This document shows positions 27,797-36,364 of a stretch of DNA of 64,000 bases, one piece after another. Every line of letters starts with the position of its first letter. The stretch's first letter is position 1. The notes beneath the pieces were generated by a model that was not told the origin of the DNA, ran no database searches, and saw nothing but the letters and a program-made list of their open reading frames with translations. The DNA is from a bacterium 1XD42-76 (GTDB lineage: Bacteria; Bacillota; Clostridia; Lachnospirales; Lachnospiraceae): contig QZDW01000002.1 in NCBI GenBank assembly GCA_009917545.1, positions 1-64,000 of the forward strand. The letters are read 5' to 3'. The position numbers and the translations under genes were made by a program.

Positions 27797-28012
27797 TCAT
27801 CCAATACGGATTACAGCCTTTACAATATCTGCCTTGTGGTTTACACTGTAATCGATTACCCCCGTCTCATAATAATGCAGGTCGCTGCCGCAGATGCCTA
27901 CATACTCCAGCTTCACTAACACCTCATTCTCCCTGGGTACCGGGATTTTCCGCTCCTCAAATCCCATTTTTCTGATTCCAAGCATTACGGCTGTTTTCAT
28001 CGTTCCGTTCAT
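27797..28012 (-). pseudogene. remnant of zinc-dependent polyol (sorbitol/xylitol-type) dehydrogenase
   Basis: About 71 residues remain of a protein normally near 345. The start MKTAVMLGIRKMGFEER...GICGSDLHYYETG is the N-terminus of medium-chain zinc dehydrogenases, with the zinc-ligand Cys of GICGSD. After YETGVI the frame jumps to a family-like C-terminus (NHKADIVKAVIRIG). The central 270 residues with the catalytic zinc and Rossmann domain are gone, in frame. GGAGGA lies six bases before the ATG at 28012. A promoter is retained upstream. The GPH symporter follows. Confidence 0.8.
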
Positions 28013-28077
28013 GTTCATTCCTCCTGTTTATTTTTATTTTTTATTTATACTTTATTAAATATTTTAATTATGTTCTT

Positions 28078-28106
28078 ATACTACATTCTCTTCCTGATTT
28101 TATCAA
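28078..28106 (-). promoter_or_regulatory. candidate promoter of the decayed polyol operon
   Basis: Minus strand: TTGATA (28106-28101), 17-base spacer, TAGTAT (28083-28078). The surrounding 28019-28215 is very AT-rich with long A and T tracts and no gene. A regulator site for the neighbouring ROK protein would be expected here but I cannot define one. Confidence 0.45.
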
Positions 28107-28215
28107 TATCAAGAGTAAAAAAGCAAACTTTTTCGTCTATTTCACCATTTTTTTATTTCTTTATTGGTACTATTGCACAATACCATACAGTTTGTCTCTC
28201 TTTTTAACGACATAC

Positions 28216-28246
28216 GAAAAAAGAGATTCCATCTCTGAAATCTCTC
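28216..28246 (-). terminator. intrinsic terminator of the ROK gene
   Basis: Minus strand AGAGATT (28245-28239), ten-base loop, AATCTCT (28228-28222), then TTTTTTC. Lies 17 bases after the ROK stop codon. Confidence 0.85.
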
Positions 28247-28262
28247 CGTCTGCCCTGCTCTC

Positions 28263-29390
28263 TTATACTTGTTCAATAAAGCTTTCTGTCACATTCAGTG
28301 CTGCGCCGAGTGCTGCTGCACCGATTCTGTAATAACATGCCTTGACAAAAAGGCTGTCATCCGTAAAAGTATCTCTCTGGGCCACCTTCCCGCGGATATC
28401 AGAAAGATACGGCTCAAGGTAGCTCCCCACATAACCGCCCAGAATAATATCACAATCGAGAACCATGTGGATATTGTTGAGAGCCACAGCCAGATAAGCC
28501 GTATATTTCTCCCACTGCGTTCCATACTCCTCGTTTCCCTGTCTGAGCCTGTTAAAAAACTCCTCCAGCTTTCCGTCAGCTGTCTCTGACAGGCGTCTGG
28601 CCGAGCAATAGGCGTCCAGGCATCCCCGTTTTTTGCAGTAGCACGGCTCCCCACCCGGAATGATCGTCATATGTCCGACCTCGCCGCATCGAAAATGTGT
28701 CCCCTGCTCCAGCCCTCCGTGGTTGAAAAAAGCGCCTCCGATCGTGTTACTTAAAGACAGATAAAAAAAACGGCCTGCTCCCTCTGAACGGATCCCCTCT
28801 GCATACGCTCCTGCATTGGCGTCATTCAGGAACCGGCACGGATAGGAAAAAAAGCGGCTCACGGACGCAAACGGTAAATCTTTCACCCCCAGGATATGGG
28901 AATCGACAATGATCTCCTTCTCCAAATCGACAATTCCGGGAAACGAAATCCCGATTCCCAAAAGCCGCCCCCTGTCAGCCCCGATTTCATCCAGAAACTG
29001 TTCAAGCCGCGCATTCACCTCATGGTAATAATCATCTGCCGTGATATACGGCAGATACATACGCTTATATCTCAATATCTCTCCGGTGAGGTTCGTGAGC
29101 ACAAAGCTCAGATGATTCCTGGTAATATCGAGTCCCACCGCCTGCCTCGCGTCTGCATCTACGGCCAGCGCCTTTGCCCTCCTTCCCCCGGTTGACTCAA
29201 ACGCCCCCGTCTCTTTCAACAGTCCCTGAGCCAGGAGCTCTTTTGTAATCTGTGTCACTGTGGGAAGGCTCATCTTCGTCGCATAGGCAATCTCGGGATT
29301 GGATACTGTCTCATGCTTACAGATATACCGGAAAATATGATTCCGGTTGTTCTTCTTTACCTCAATATTCGTGATCTGCTTTTTATCCAT
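28263..29390 (-). CDS. ROK-family transcriptional regulator
   Basis: About 375 aa. N-terminal winged helix-turn-helix (NRNHIFRYICKHETVSNPEI, MSLPTVTQITKELLAQGLL) and a sugar-kinase-like ROK domain with the glycine-rich GLDITRNH segment and the zinc signature CYCKKRGCLDAYCS. NagC/XylR-type repressors bind sugars or sugar phosphates. It lies beside the decayed dehydrogenase-symporter operon and probably controlled it. The start MDKKQITN at 29390 follows GGGAGGTC and overlaps the HD gene by 8 bp. Many family members end in a similar way, so it appears complete. Confidence 0.9.
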   Translation of the reverse strand: MDKKQITNIEVKKNNRNHIFRYICKHETVSNPEIAYATKMSLPTVTQITKELLAQGLLKETGAFESTGGRRAKALAVDADARQAVGLDITRNHLSFVLTNLTGEILRYKRMYLPYITADDYYHEVNARLEQFLDEIGADRGRLLGIGISFPGIVDLEKEIIVDSHILGVKDLPFASVSRFFSYPCRFLNDANAGAYAEGIRSEGAGRFFYLSLSNTIGGAFFNHGGLEQGTHFRCGEVGHMTIIPGGEPCYCKKRGCLDAYCSARRLSETADGKLEEFFNRLRQGNEEYGTQWEKYTAYLAVALNNIHMVLDCDIILGGYVGSYLEPYLSDIRGKVAQRDTFTDDSLFVKACYYRIGAAALGAALNVTESFIEQV

Positions 29391-29964
29391 GTAAGTCCTG
29401 ACCTCCCGCAATCTTTTCCCGCGTCCATTCGTCAATGCGTCTGCCAAACTCTGTTAAATATTCGGAAAAGCGGATGTTTTCTTTGCCGTATGTGAGCTGC
29501 AGCTCATATTCTAATGGCAGCCAGGAGGCAAGATCCGATTCATTGTGGGAGATCACGGCCTCCAGCTTGTCAAGCGCTTTATAAAGCCTGGCTTCTGTGG
29601 TCTCCTGTCCGTCCATCTCGTTCAGAAGATCCATCCATTCCCTCCTCTGTCCCTTGGGAAAGGAATCCACCCACTTGAGAAACATGGCATCCTCCTTCTG
29701 CGCATCTGCGTCTGTCTTTTCAAAGGTGGGAATATCACCTGTAAATGCCTCGCCCAGATCATGAATCAGGCACATGCGGATCACTCTGTCCATATCTGCG
29801 CCCTGAAACTCTTCCTCACCAGACAACAGCATTGCCATCAAGGCAGTCCGCCAACTATGTTCGGCAACGCTTTCCCTGCGGCCCCTCTCTGTATCACAGT
29901 GGCGGAAGGTGGTCTTTAACACTGCCGCTTTTGTTAAAATACGTAAAAAATCATCTGCTGTCAC
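29383..29964 (-). CDS. HD-domain phosphohydrolase (YfbR/HDDC2-like)
   Basis: About 193 aa. Metal-binding HD signature: RESVAEHSWRTALMAML (first His), CLIHDLGEAFTGDIP (HD pair) and a distant Asp in LYKALDKLEAVI. The family includes 5'-deoxynucleotidases. The start is taken as the GTG at 29964 because GGAGG sits seven bases upstream; a TTG 14 codons earlier has no such site. Its stop overlaps the start of the ROK gene. Confidence 0.85.
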   Translation of the reverse strand: MTADDFLRILTKAAVLKTTFRHCDTERGRRESVAEHSWRTALMAMLLSGEEEFQGADMDRVIRMCLIHDLGEAFTGDIPTFEKTDADAQKEDAMFLKWVDSFPKGQRREWMDLLNEMDGQETTEARLYKALDKLEAVISHNESDLASWLPLEYELQLTYGKENIRFSEYLTEFGRRIDEWTREKIAGGQDLHG

Positions 29965-30015
29965 GAAATGCCTCCTGCTGTACTGATCATTTCCTATCTC
30001 TGTCAAACCGCCCGG

Positions 30016-30396
30016 CTAACGTTTGGCCGCTGAAAAATCACTGGCCTCCTTCACCCACCCCATTAGCTCGTCATCAATCTCCCTGGTATCAGAGATCAGG
30101 ATATGATGAGTCCACCTGCGGGGGTATGGCTCCACTGCCGCGTCAATGCGGTCTGAATCCACGCGGTATCCCATCCCAAAGGTCACGACAATATAAGCGT
30201 CCGGCCGTTCGCCGGCCTTGCGTATTGGCAAAAAGGACACAAACGCGAAATTATGTTTATTGGAAAACGCAATCTGCGTTTTCTGAACCTTCACATTCAC
30301 AGGGCTGATCTCTGAACAGACTCTTGCTTCAAACGCCTCGTATAATGCCAGCGCTTCCGGCTTTTTATCGAAAAAATATAGCAGTTCCTGATTCAT
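30016..30396 (-). CDS. DUF5655-family protein
   Basis: 126 aa small soluble protein. The sequence (FFDKKPEALALYEAFEARV, TQIAFSNKHNFAFVSFLP, WTHHILISDTREIDDELMGW) fits the DUF5655 family, whose function is unknown; relatives occur alone or appended to other proteins. The start MNQELLYFF has AAGGAGG eight bases upstream. The frame is open further upstream through the repeat at 30445-30531, so an N-terminal extension encoded by the repeat would be read if an earlier start were used; I consider that spurious. Confidence 0.75.
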   Translation of the reverse strand: MNQELLYFFDKKPEALALYEAFEARVCSEISPVNVKVQKTQIAFSNKHNFAFVSFLPIRKAGERPDAYIVVTFGMGYRVDSDRIDAAVEPYPRRWTHHILISDTREIDDELMGWVKEASDFSAAKR

Positions 30397-30444
30397 GGAT
30401 GCGCCTCCTTTTGATACCATACTCTGTTGCCAGGAAACTCCGTT

Positions 30445-30531
30445 GCCATATGGTATAAATTCAGGGATGCCAGCTGCGCCTGAACTACTTTCATTCATGG
30501 TGGCTCGTTCATCTGTGGGTGCAGGAAGGCT
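30445..30531 (-). repeat. dispersed 106-107-bp repeat, single partial copy
   Basis: On the minus strand it begins at the mrr stop codon with AGCCTTCCTGCACCCACAG and continues through ATGAATGAAAGTAGTTCAGG and CATCCCTGAATTTATACC. It matches the copies at 6888, 32820 and 36365. The boundary coincides with the last codon of the mrr gene. Confidence 0.8.
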
Positions 30532-31439
30532 CACTCCTCAGAAAAGAAGTCCGTGTCGATCTTCCTGATTTTATACGTGTATTCCGTAGTAACTCCCAGC
30601 TCATGTTCGATCATCAGATCCGTCAGACGTTTCCCGTCAATAAGAATTACCTTCGTGGTGTGCTGCTTCTGGGCGTATTCAACGGCTGCAGACGAAAAAT
30701 GCGCAGTTGTAATAAAAACACCTTTCGTCGCCCCCTGTCCTGCGAGCGCACCGACAAATTTCTGGATCTCCGGCCTCCCTACGGTCTTGTCCGTTTCCCA
30801 CCGCTTTGCCTGGATATAGATCTGGTCAAACCCTAGTTTATCTTCATTGATGATACCGTCAATTCCTTCATCCCGGCTGCTCTGCGTAACCATGCCTGCA
30901 CCCTGAATCGTACCGCCATACCCCATACTTTCCAAAAGCCTTATAACGAGTGCCTCAAAGAAATCCGGAGTCTGGCTCATGATAAAAGTGTACAGATCAT
31001 CCGCAAGCTGAGCGTTTACCTCTGAGTAAACCCGATCCAGGGTTTCCTGCGGCGTCTCGCTCTCATTAACTGCTGAAACCGATCGTGTCCGGGCTGTCGT
31101 CCCCTTTTTAAAAGCAACAAACGACGGGTACTGCATCAGCACGTCATCGTCAATCACCACTGTTTTCTGTAACAGCGCTTTCCCTTTCTCTGTAATAAAA
31201 AACTGAGCACGCGCAGGACTCTCGATCAGTTCTGCCTTTTTCAAATATGCCCGGCACCAGCCAATGCGGTTATCAAGGATCCTCTGCTTCCCGCTTGGAA
31301 GAAGCTCTGCTGCCTCCCCGTCTGTAATTCCAAACTCTTTTATCACATACTCCCTGATATCCTTATTCGTGTGTACCATCCCATCGCTCAGACAGCTCAG
31401 AAATGCATGATACATTTCATAGTATTTTGGAATCGCCAT
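30531..31439 (-). CDS. mrr: Mrr-type restriction endonuclease
   Basis: About 302 aa. The N-terminal Mrr_N winged-helix domain (AIPKYYEMYHAFLSCLSDG, GWCRAYLKKAELIES) precedes a PD-(D/E)xK nuclease domain with SSRDEGIDGIINED (catalytic Asp) and IYIQAKRW (QxK), then GRPEIQKFVGAL and GVFITTAHFS. Mrr cuts DNA carrying foreign methylation. The length agrees with E. coli Mrr (304 aa). The start MAIPKYY is chosen over an upstream ATG by homology. No methyltransferase partner is needed. Its 3' end touches the dispersed repeat. Confidence 0.92.
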   Translation of the reverse strand: MAIPKYYEMYHAFLSCLSDGMVHTNKDIREYVIKEFGITDGEAAELLPSGKQRILDNRIGWCRAYLKKAELIESPARAQFFITEKGKALLQKTVVIDDDVLMQYPSFVAFKKGTTARTRSVSAVNESETPQETLDRVYSEVNAQLADDLYTFIMSQTPDFFEALVIRLLESMGYGGTIQGAGMVTQSSRDEGIDGIINEDKLGFDQIYIQAKRWETDKTVGRPEIQKFVGALAGQGATKGVFITTAHFSSAAVEYAQKQHTTKVILIDGKRLTDLMIEHELGVTTEYTYKIRKIDTDFFSEE

Positions 31440-31542
31440 AAGTCCCTGCCCTCCCCCGGAATACAAAACCGGCATGATTACAAATGCCTTCTCTCAAGCC
31501 TCTTTTGCCTTTACAAAATCGTCTCTTCTAAAGCAGGCTGGT

Positions 31543-32736
31543 TCATCCTCTCTGCGGGACTTTAATCGTTGCCGCGTATGCACTGTTGCACAGGCCAAGG
31601 ATGGCGGACAGGATGAACAGCGTTTCAATCCCCAATGTCTGCCAGATCCAGCCGCCGAACAAGGCAATCAGGATCGTAATCATGTGATTGACCGACACAC
31701 CGGTTGAAATTGTCGCCCGAACCTCGTCTGAATTGTCCGATAAATCCTGAACATAGATATTCGAGGCCATCGAAGCCAGAGAGATCACAGAGTCAAGCAC
31801 ATAATTCACACAACACACGATAAAAGCAACATGCATCGGGAAAATATGATGTGCAAACCCATAAAAGAAACATACAATCACCAGAATCAGCGTGTCCGAG
31901 ATCATAACAATCTTATAACCCAGATGGTCAATGACCTTGCCGATCACCGGGGAAGCGAAAAAGCAGCTGATTGCGGAAACTGCAAACAGCAGACTGATCG
32001 TCATCGTATCCGCCCCATAAAAAAGAATCAGCACATATGGGCCAAAGGTAAAAAACACCTGCTTTCTGGCTCCGTAGAACACCTCCAGCATATAGTATTT
32101 TCTGTATTTCCGGCGGAAATAAAACCGGCTTTTCGTCTTATCCGTCTCACTACGCCCTGTCATCCGCGTGGAAGCCAGAGCTCCAATACCAGTGATGGCG
32201 GCCGTAATCCAAAACACTGTGCGGAAAGCCTCCAGAGAACTTTCCACAAAGAAAAACGCGATAATAATCAGTATGTATCCTGCCAATGTCCCGATCTGGT
32301 TCACGGAATTCTGAAGCCCCAGTGCTGCTCCTCCGTGCCCCTCTTTGGAATATTCCAGCGACAGCGTGTTTTTCATACCAAGCTGCATATGCTCGCCAAG
32401 GGAATAGATGAAAATGGAGAGCGTCACGAGAACCCGGCTGGCAGGAAGCATGGCATGCATCCCCATTCCAAATAGCATAACTAATGCGCCGACCCGATAT
32501 ATCTTCTCTGCAGACATCATATAAAATGCCGCCAGGATAAACACAAGGGCCAGACCTGGCAATTCCCGGAAAAATTCCGATACGCCCCGGTCAAACTCTG
32601 TCATGGCGACGATCTCTGCCAGATAGTTGTCAATTACGCCTTTATACAGGCCGTACGCCAGGCCGAATGTAAGCATAGAAAGAAAAAATGCCTTATATTT
32701 GGAATCCGGCTTAAATACTGTTTCAAATCGGTTCAT
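31543..32736 (-). CDS. MFS transporter
   Basis: 397 aa with about twelve membrane helices. The first helix region FFLSMLTFGLAYGLYKGVIDNY and the mid-loop (STRMTGRSETDKTKSRFYFRRKYRKYYM, cytoplasmic and basic) are consistent with an MFS protein of a poorly characterised branch. Substrate unknown. It is flanked upstream by a dispersed repeat copy and downstream by mrr. Confidence 0.82.
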   Translation of the reverse strand: MNRFETVFKPDSKYKAFFLSMLTFGLAYGLYKGVIDNYLAEIVAMTEFDRGVSEFFRELPGLALVFILAAFYMMSAEKIYRVGALVMLFGMGMHAMLPASRVLVTLSIFIYSLGEHMQLGMKNTLSLEYSKEGHGGAALGLQNSVNQIGTLAGYILIIIAFFFVESSLEAFRTVFWITAAITGIGALASTRMTGRSETDKTKSRFYFRRKYRKYYMLEVFYGARKQVFFTFGPYVLILFYGADTMTISLLFAVSAISCFFASPVIGKVIDHLGYKIVMISDTLILVIVCFFYGFAHHIFPMHVAFIVCCVNYVLDSVISLASMASNIYVQDLSDNSDEVRATISTGVSVNHMITILIALFGGWIWQTLGIETLFILSAILGLCNSAYAATIKVPQRG

Positions 32737-32819
32737 GATTGTCAGATGTCCTTTCCTTGTGCGGAGATTATATCCGCCCTGTCTCTTTTCCAGGACGGAC
32801 TGTTCTTACTGTGAAAGTC

Positions 32820-32918
32820 TCGCCGTCGTCAGGCGGTATAAATTCAGGGATACCAAATGTACCTGAACTACTTTCATTCATGGTGGCGCGCTCACTCGTG
32901 GGCGCAGGAAGGTTGATG
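32820..32918 (-). repeat. dispersed 106-107-bp repeat, single copy
   Basis: Minus strand: AACCTTCCTGCGCCCACGAG, then ATGAATGAAAGTAGTTCAGG, then TATCCCTGAATTTATACCGC. It lies in the 366-bp gap between the MFS start and the hsdS remnant. The rest of the gap (32919-33102) holds nothing I can name. Confidence 0.82.
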
Positions 32919-33102
32919 CCCTGCAGCCAAACCTGCCCTGGCGGTAGGATGCCTCCGGCTGATTTTCTAAAATCAAGTGTATCACGAAAAACGGCCACAT
33001 GCAAACTTTTTCGTGTTTTTACAAGCATAACATAGATCCAATATTTTTATTGGAATAATCATCTTTTCTCTATAACTTTCTTATTTTTAAAATAAATATC
33101 AT

Positions 33103-34165
33103 CTACAAATGAAAACGATAATTTAGTGGGGTACGGCAAACAGACGAAACAGCGGCGATATCAGCTGTCGGGAGCTTGCTCACGTAAGGCTGAATATCGC
33201 CGCTGTTCCATCCAAACAACACCCGATAGTTCACAACCTGGCGATCGTGAATGTAGTCTGGCGGCATAGAAATTTTCATAAATTTATTCAGTAGTGGTAC
33301 CAAAAATTTATTTCCCAAGCAAATCCGCATGACTACCCGTCGCAGTGGCTGAAAGAATAAGGGTATCTCAGACAAAAGTTTAGGGAGAAGGGTGTCACGG
33401 ATTGCCGCAAGCACATGGCTTTCATTTTGATTTTGAACAATCATTGCCGCCATAGGGCCTATTATTGCATTAAATCTTTCGAGTGTTTCGACATCAGGTG
33501 ACAACAAAGACATTTTTTAATACGATCCCCCGGGAGTTCTGTTTGTCCTGTATTGCCAGTATGAAGAGATTCTATCTTCTTTTCATGGAGAATACGCTAC
33601 AGGCCAATATAGAAAATAAGGGGTGCGTTAGCGGGCCGTACAATCGTCACATGGGAATCCACCGTTAGGTTATTTGGTTCAAACCAGACCTGCGCAGAGC
33701 GTCCTAAAGTTCCATCTCCCGTTGAGTTTATCAGTAAATCTCCAAATTTTAGCCATTTATCATTGATGCTTTTAGGGAGATGCGAGCGGGCTAAGGACAA
33801 ATCAAGTGAATGATTGCGAATACACTTTTGATTAACAACAATTTGCTCGGATCTATCAGTGTATTTTGGTGTAATTCCGCGACTTATTAATGTTGTGAGA
33901 GTATCCAATGTTACTACTTCCCATGTTGAAGGCTGTATTCCATCAAAAGTGTCAAACAGTATAAACTATGATCTAAATAACGCTTGCATCTGCTGCTGTA
34001 AATTATCGTTTATAATTTTATTAAGTTCGATTTTACTGTCAATTACAGATAATATTTTTGTAATTTTCCTCTGAACTGATATATCTGGATAAATAATCTC
34101 TACTTCTCCCAATAGTTTTGTATTGATGGAAAGCATAGTTGCACCAACAGCGATATTACGAATAA
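33103..34165 (-). pseudogene. hsdS: type I restriction specificity subunit HsdS, degraded
   Basis: Reading on the minus strand: end of a first recognition domain (GATMLSINTKLLGEVEI), a conserved coiled spacer (RKITKILSVIDSKIELNKII), then an in-frame TAG at the RSWF-like position (33966-33968 region), a second recognition domain (VTLDTLTTLISRGITPKY, GDLLINSTGDGTLGR, VDSHVTIVRP), a second TAG at 33599-33597, a one-base frameshift in an A6 run (33513-33518), and a C-terminal conserved region (NQNESHVLAAIRDTLLPKLL, to about 33364). The last stretch 33103-33363 stays open but is not HsdS-like and is unrecognised. No hsdM or hsdR is nearby. The 5' end is fused to a helicase fragment. Confidence 0.82.
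33148..33207. repeat. long inverted repeat (hairpin)
   Basis: Arm AACAGCGGCGATAT with AGC (33148-33165) and arm GCT with ATATCGCCGCTGTT (33189-33207), loop about 24 bases. GC-rich arms stand out in AT-rich surroundings. It lies beyond the recognisable end of hsdS; no T-tract, so not a typical terminator. Confidence 0.7.
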
Positions 34166-34390
34166 AAATTTATTTGTAGTCACACTGCACATAAATTTAA
34201 CTATATCTGAACCTATAATCAAAATAGCACAATAATCTTTTTCACTACGAACACCTCGTCCTATTCCCTGCTCAATCTTTTGTGCTATATGTTCATGTAA
34301 AAATATGGCAATCCGCATATAACTACAAATTGCCATATTATCATTTTCCTTATCTGCTCTAACTTACATGGTGACAGCACCATGTATCAA
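34165..34390 (-). pseudogene. C-terminal fragment of a DNA helicase
   Basis: About 75 codons read HEHIAQKIEQGIGRGVRSEKDY followed by CAILIIGSDIVKF, the motif VI region of superfamily 2 helicases (Q-GRGxRSxxDY), as in DinG/XPD-like or defence-island helicases. No helicase sequence remains upstream (an in-frame stop is near 34397) and it runs straight into hsdS sequence at about 34165, so the junction is an illegitimate fusion. A 7-bp inverted repeat CATGGTG/CACCATG lies at 34375-34392. Confidence 0.65.
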
Positions 34391-34431
34391 TCATCGCCAA
34401 AAGGAACATTATCTTTGATACAGCTTGCTTC

Positions 34432-35193
34432 TTATAACCACACCCCAAAATCACCATAGTTAAATGTTCCGCTGCCATGATGAAGTTCTCCATCTGCCTT
34501 AAGATTTCTAAATACTTCCCGCATACGAATTAAGATTTCCGGCTTTATATCCAATGAATGGTGTGCCGGAAACACTTTCTTTACAGACAATGCCGCAACT
34601 TTTTCCAAAGAATCAAGGTATGCCTCCGGGTCTGTAGACGGATAATAAGCAAACAGAATACCCTTATAAACCAGATCACCCGTAAATAAATACCCCCTGC
34701 CTTTTTCCCAAAAACATAGGTGCCCCGGAGAATGTCCGGGTGTATGCAGCACTTCAATTTCCCTGCCGCCAATATCAATGATATCATGATCTGTTAGCAC
34801 TCTTATTGGCATACCCTGAAAAACTTCATAATCGTTCACGCAAAAATCTTCGGGCAAATCACAGCGGTCTACAACCATCTCTCTAATCGTTTCAATTGAT
34901 AGAGGGAATTTACCATTCAGCCACTCCACTTCATCAGCTTGAGCATAAAAATCCGGAAAATACTTATGTCCTCCAATATGATCCCAATGAATATGCGTAG
35001 CTACTGCCGTAATGGGTTTATCGGTAAGTTTCAACACTTCCTCATATATATTGGAAATACCAAGCCCTGTATCAATAAGCAGGCTTCGGGCATTTCCATT
35101 CAACAGATAACAATGTGTTTCCTCCCAATGTCTATATTCACTGATAATATATGTATTTGCATCAATTTCATCTATTGTAAACCAGTTATCCAT
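34432..35193 (-). CDS. MBL-fold metallohydrolase
   Basis: 253 aa. The metallo-beta-lactamase motif THIHWDHIGGH gives four metal ligands; HTPGHSPGHLCF and FTGDLVYKG give the further His and Asp; PAHHSLD near the C-terminus supplies the last His. Members hydrolyse thioesters, lactones, cyclic phosphates or similar; the substrate is not evident. No signal peptide. The gene is AT-rich compared with the core and lies at the edge of the degraded defence region, so it was probably acquired with it. The protein looks intact. Confidence 0.88.
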   Translation of the reverse strand: MDNWFTIDEIDANTYIISEYRHWEETHCYLLNGNARSLLIDTGLGISNIYEEVLKLTDKPITAVATHIHWDHIGGHKYFPDFYAQADEVEWLNGKFPLSIETIREMVVDRCDLPEDFCVNDYEVFQGMPIRVLTDHDIIDIGGREIEVLHTPGHSPGHLCFWEKGRGYLFTGDLVYKGILFAYYPSTDPEAYLDSLEKVAALSVKKVFPAHHSLDIKPEILIRMREVFRNLKADGELHHGSGTFNYGDFGVWL

Positions 35194-35223
35194 TACTCTA
35201 CGCTCCTTAAAATCCCAATAAAC

Positions 35224-35334
35224 TTATAGCTTCTCCATCGTGCCATCCGGATTCCTCTGACATTCCAAATGACAGCATTGGTCCTGAATCCGAATATAGG
35301 TATCTGAAATCACCTTATCCGCAGCACTGTCCAT
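35224..35334 (-). other. short open frame, 36 codons, possible gene remnant
   Basis: Minus-strand ATG...TAA reading MDSAADKVISDTYIRIQD then a Cys-rich QCCHLECQ and NPDGTMEKL. No ribosome binding site is visible and an in-frame stop lies four codons upstream. It reads like the C-terminal tail of a larger protein; not assigned. Confidence 0.25.
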
Positions 35335-35439
35335 ATGCTCATTTTAAAGCACTGTCACCGGTCCGTCTACTGCATGCCGATCTTCTGTACCAGCATCCAC
35401 AGGCTCCTGTATATCACCAGCCAGCCGCGTGCCGGATGC

Positions 35440-35468
35440 AAAAGGGACTGCCTGGACAGGCAATCCCT
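35440..35468 (-). terminator. intrinsic terminator of the acetyltransferase gene
   Basis: Minus strand AGGGATTGCCTG (35468-35457), two-base loop, CAGGCAGTCCCT, then TTTTGC. Eleven bases after the stop codon. Confidence 0.85.
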
Positions 35469-35478
35469 CATAGACCTC

Positions 35479-36252
35479 TCACACGCTCTCTTTTCTGACC
35501 TCATAGGCTGTATATTCATAGTCAAAATGATAACCAAGCTTCTCTGCCAGTGCTACCGACCAAAGGTTTTGCGCATCCCAGCTCGGATACCAGCCGCGGT
35601 CTATGCACTCCAGAATCAGCTTCGCACCGCATATGGCGGCAAGCCCTCTGCGCCGGTAATCCTCTCTGGTGTCGATCTCGATCTCAATGCCTCCCCGGTA
35701 GCCGGAATAGGAGGATGCTCCGGACACCGGCTCGCCGTCTTTCATCACTGCCACCCCAAGGCCGTATCTCTGAAAGGCCGCATAATCGTCATACTGGGCT
35801 GTCCAGTCCCTGCACCATGCATACTTTTGGCAATGCCAGAAGAGCGGTTCATCTATCATTTTCAGCGCATATCCGTCAGACAGGCTGTCTGTAATCGCCC
35901 GCAGCTTCTCTCTGTCAAAGACCTGCGGCTCCTTTTTCATTGCGTAGCGCGTGACCCGGACGGCATGTTCTCCGCAGCACTCCTCGATAAGCCCCGCCCA
36001 CTCTGCATTTTCCGGAACCACAATCATGAAATCACGCCAGTATGGCTTTGGCTGATACAAAATGAGCTCTCTGTCCGGCTTTCCTGCCAGGAAGCAGAAA
36101 TCTCCCAGCAAAGCCATTGCAAACGCGGGCTCCCTGTCGGAATCTGCATATAACTTCCCCATCACACCCTGCAGGCAGGACCAGATCATGGTCTCCTGCC
36201 AGCCGTCAAAAAGCGGCGCGGCCTGTTCTGTTTCTTTTAATTCAAAAATCAT
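35479..36252 (-). CDS. GNAT-family acetyltransferase (PF12746-like)
   Basis: 257 aa. The layout matches the GNAT_acetyltran family: a variable N-terminal domain with a WSCLQGVMG segment and a C-terminal GNAT core (GEPVSGASSYSGYRGGIEIEIDTREDYRRRGLAAICGAKLI, with the RRRGLA acetyl-CoA loop) ending in a LWSVALAEKLGYHFDYEYTAY strand pair. Substrate unknown. It has its own terminator. Upstream lies the tandem dispersed repeat. Confidence 0.85.
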   Translation of the reverse strand: MIFELKETEQAAPLFDGWQETMIWSCLQGVMGKLYADSDREPAFAMALLGDFCFLAGKPDRELILYQPKPYWRDFMIVVPENAEWAGLIEECCGEHAVRVTRYAMKKEPQVFDREKLRAITDSLSDGYALKMIDEPLFWHCQKYAWCRDWTAQYDDYAAFQRYGLGVAVMKDGEPVSGASSYSGYRGGIEIEIDTREDYRRRGLAAICGAKLILECIDRGWYPSWDAQNLWSVALAEKLGYHFDYEYTAYEVRKESV

Positions 36253-36364
36253 AGTTTATCCCTGCTATCCTGTTATCGTTTCAGCTCTCGTAACCCTGTT
36301 GTAAGTTTCCCCATTTTTAATCGTCATAACAGATAACCATTTTTCCATCGTCTTATCTTCTGTC

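Noticed and set aside
28019-28262. Riboswitch or T-box in the leader of the decayed polyol operon
   Set aside because: The region is plain AT-rich DNA with one terminator and one promoter; no conserved aptamer core is seen.
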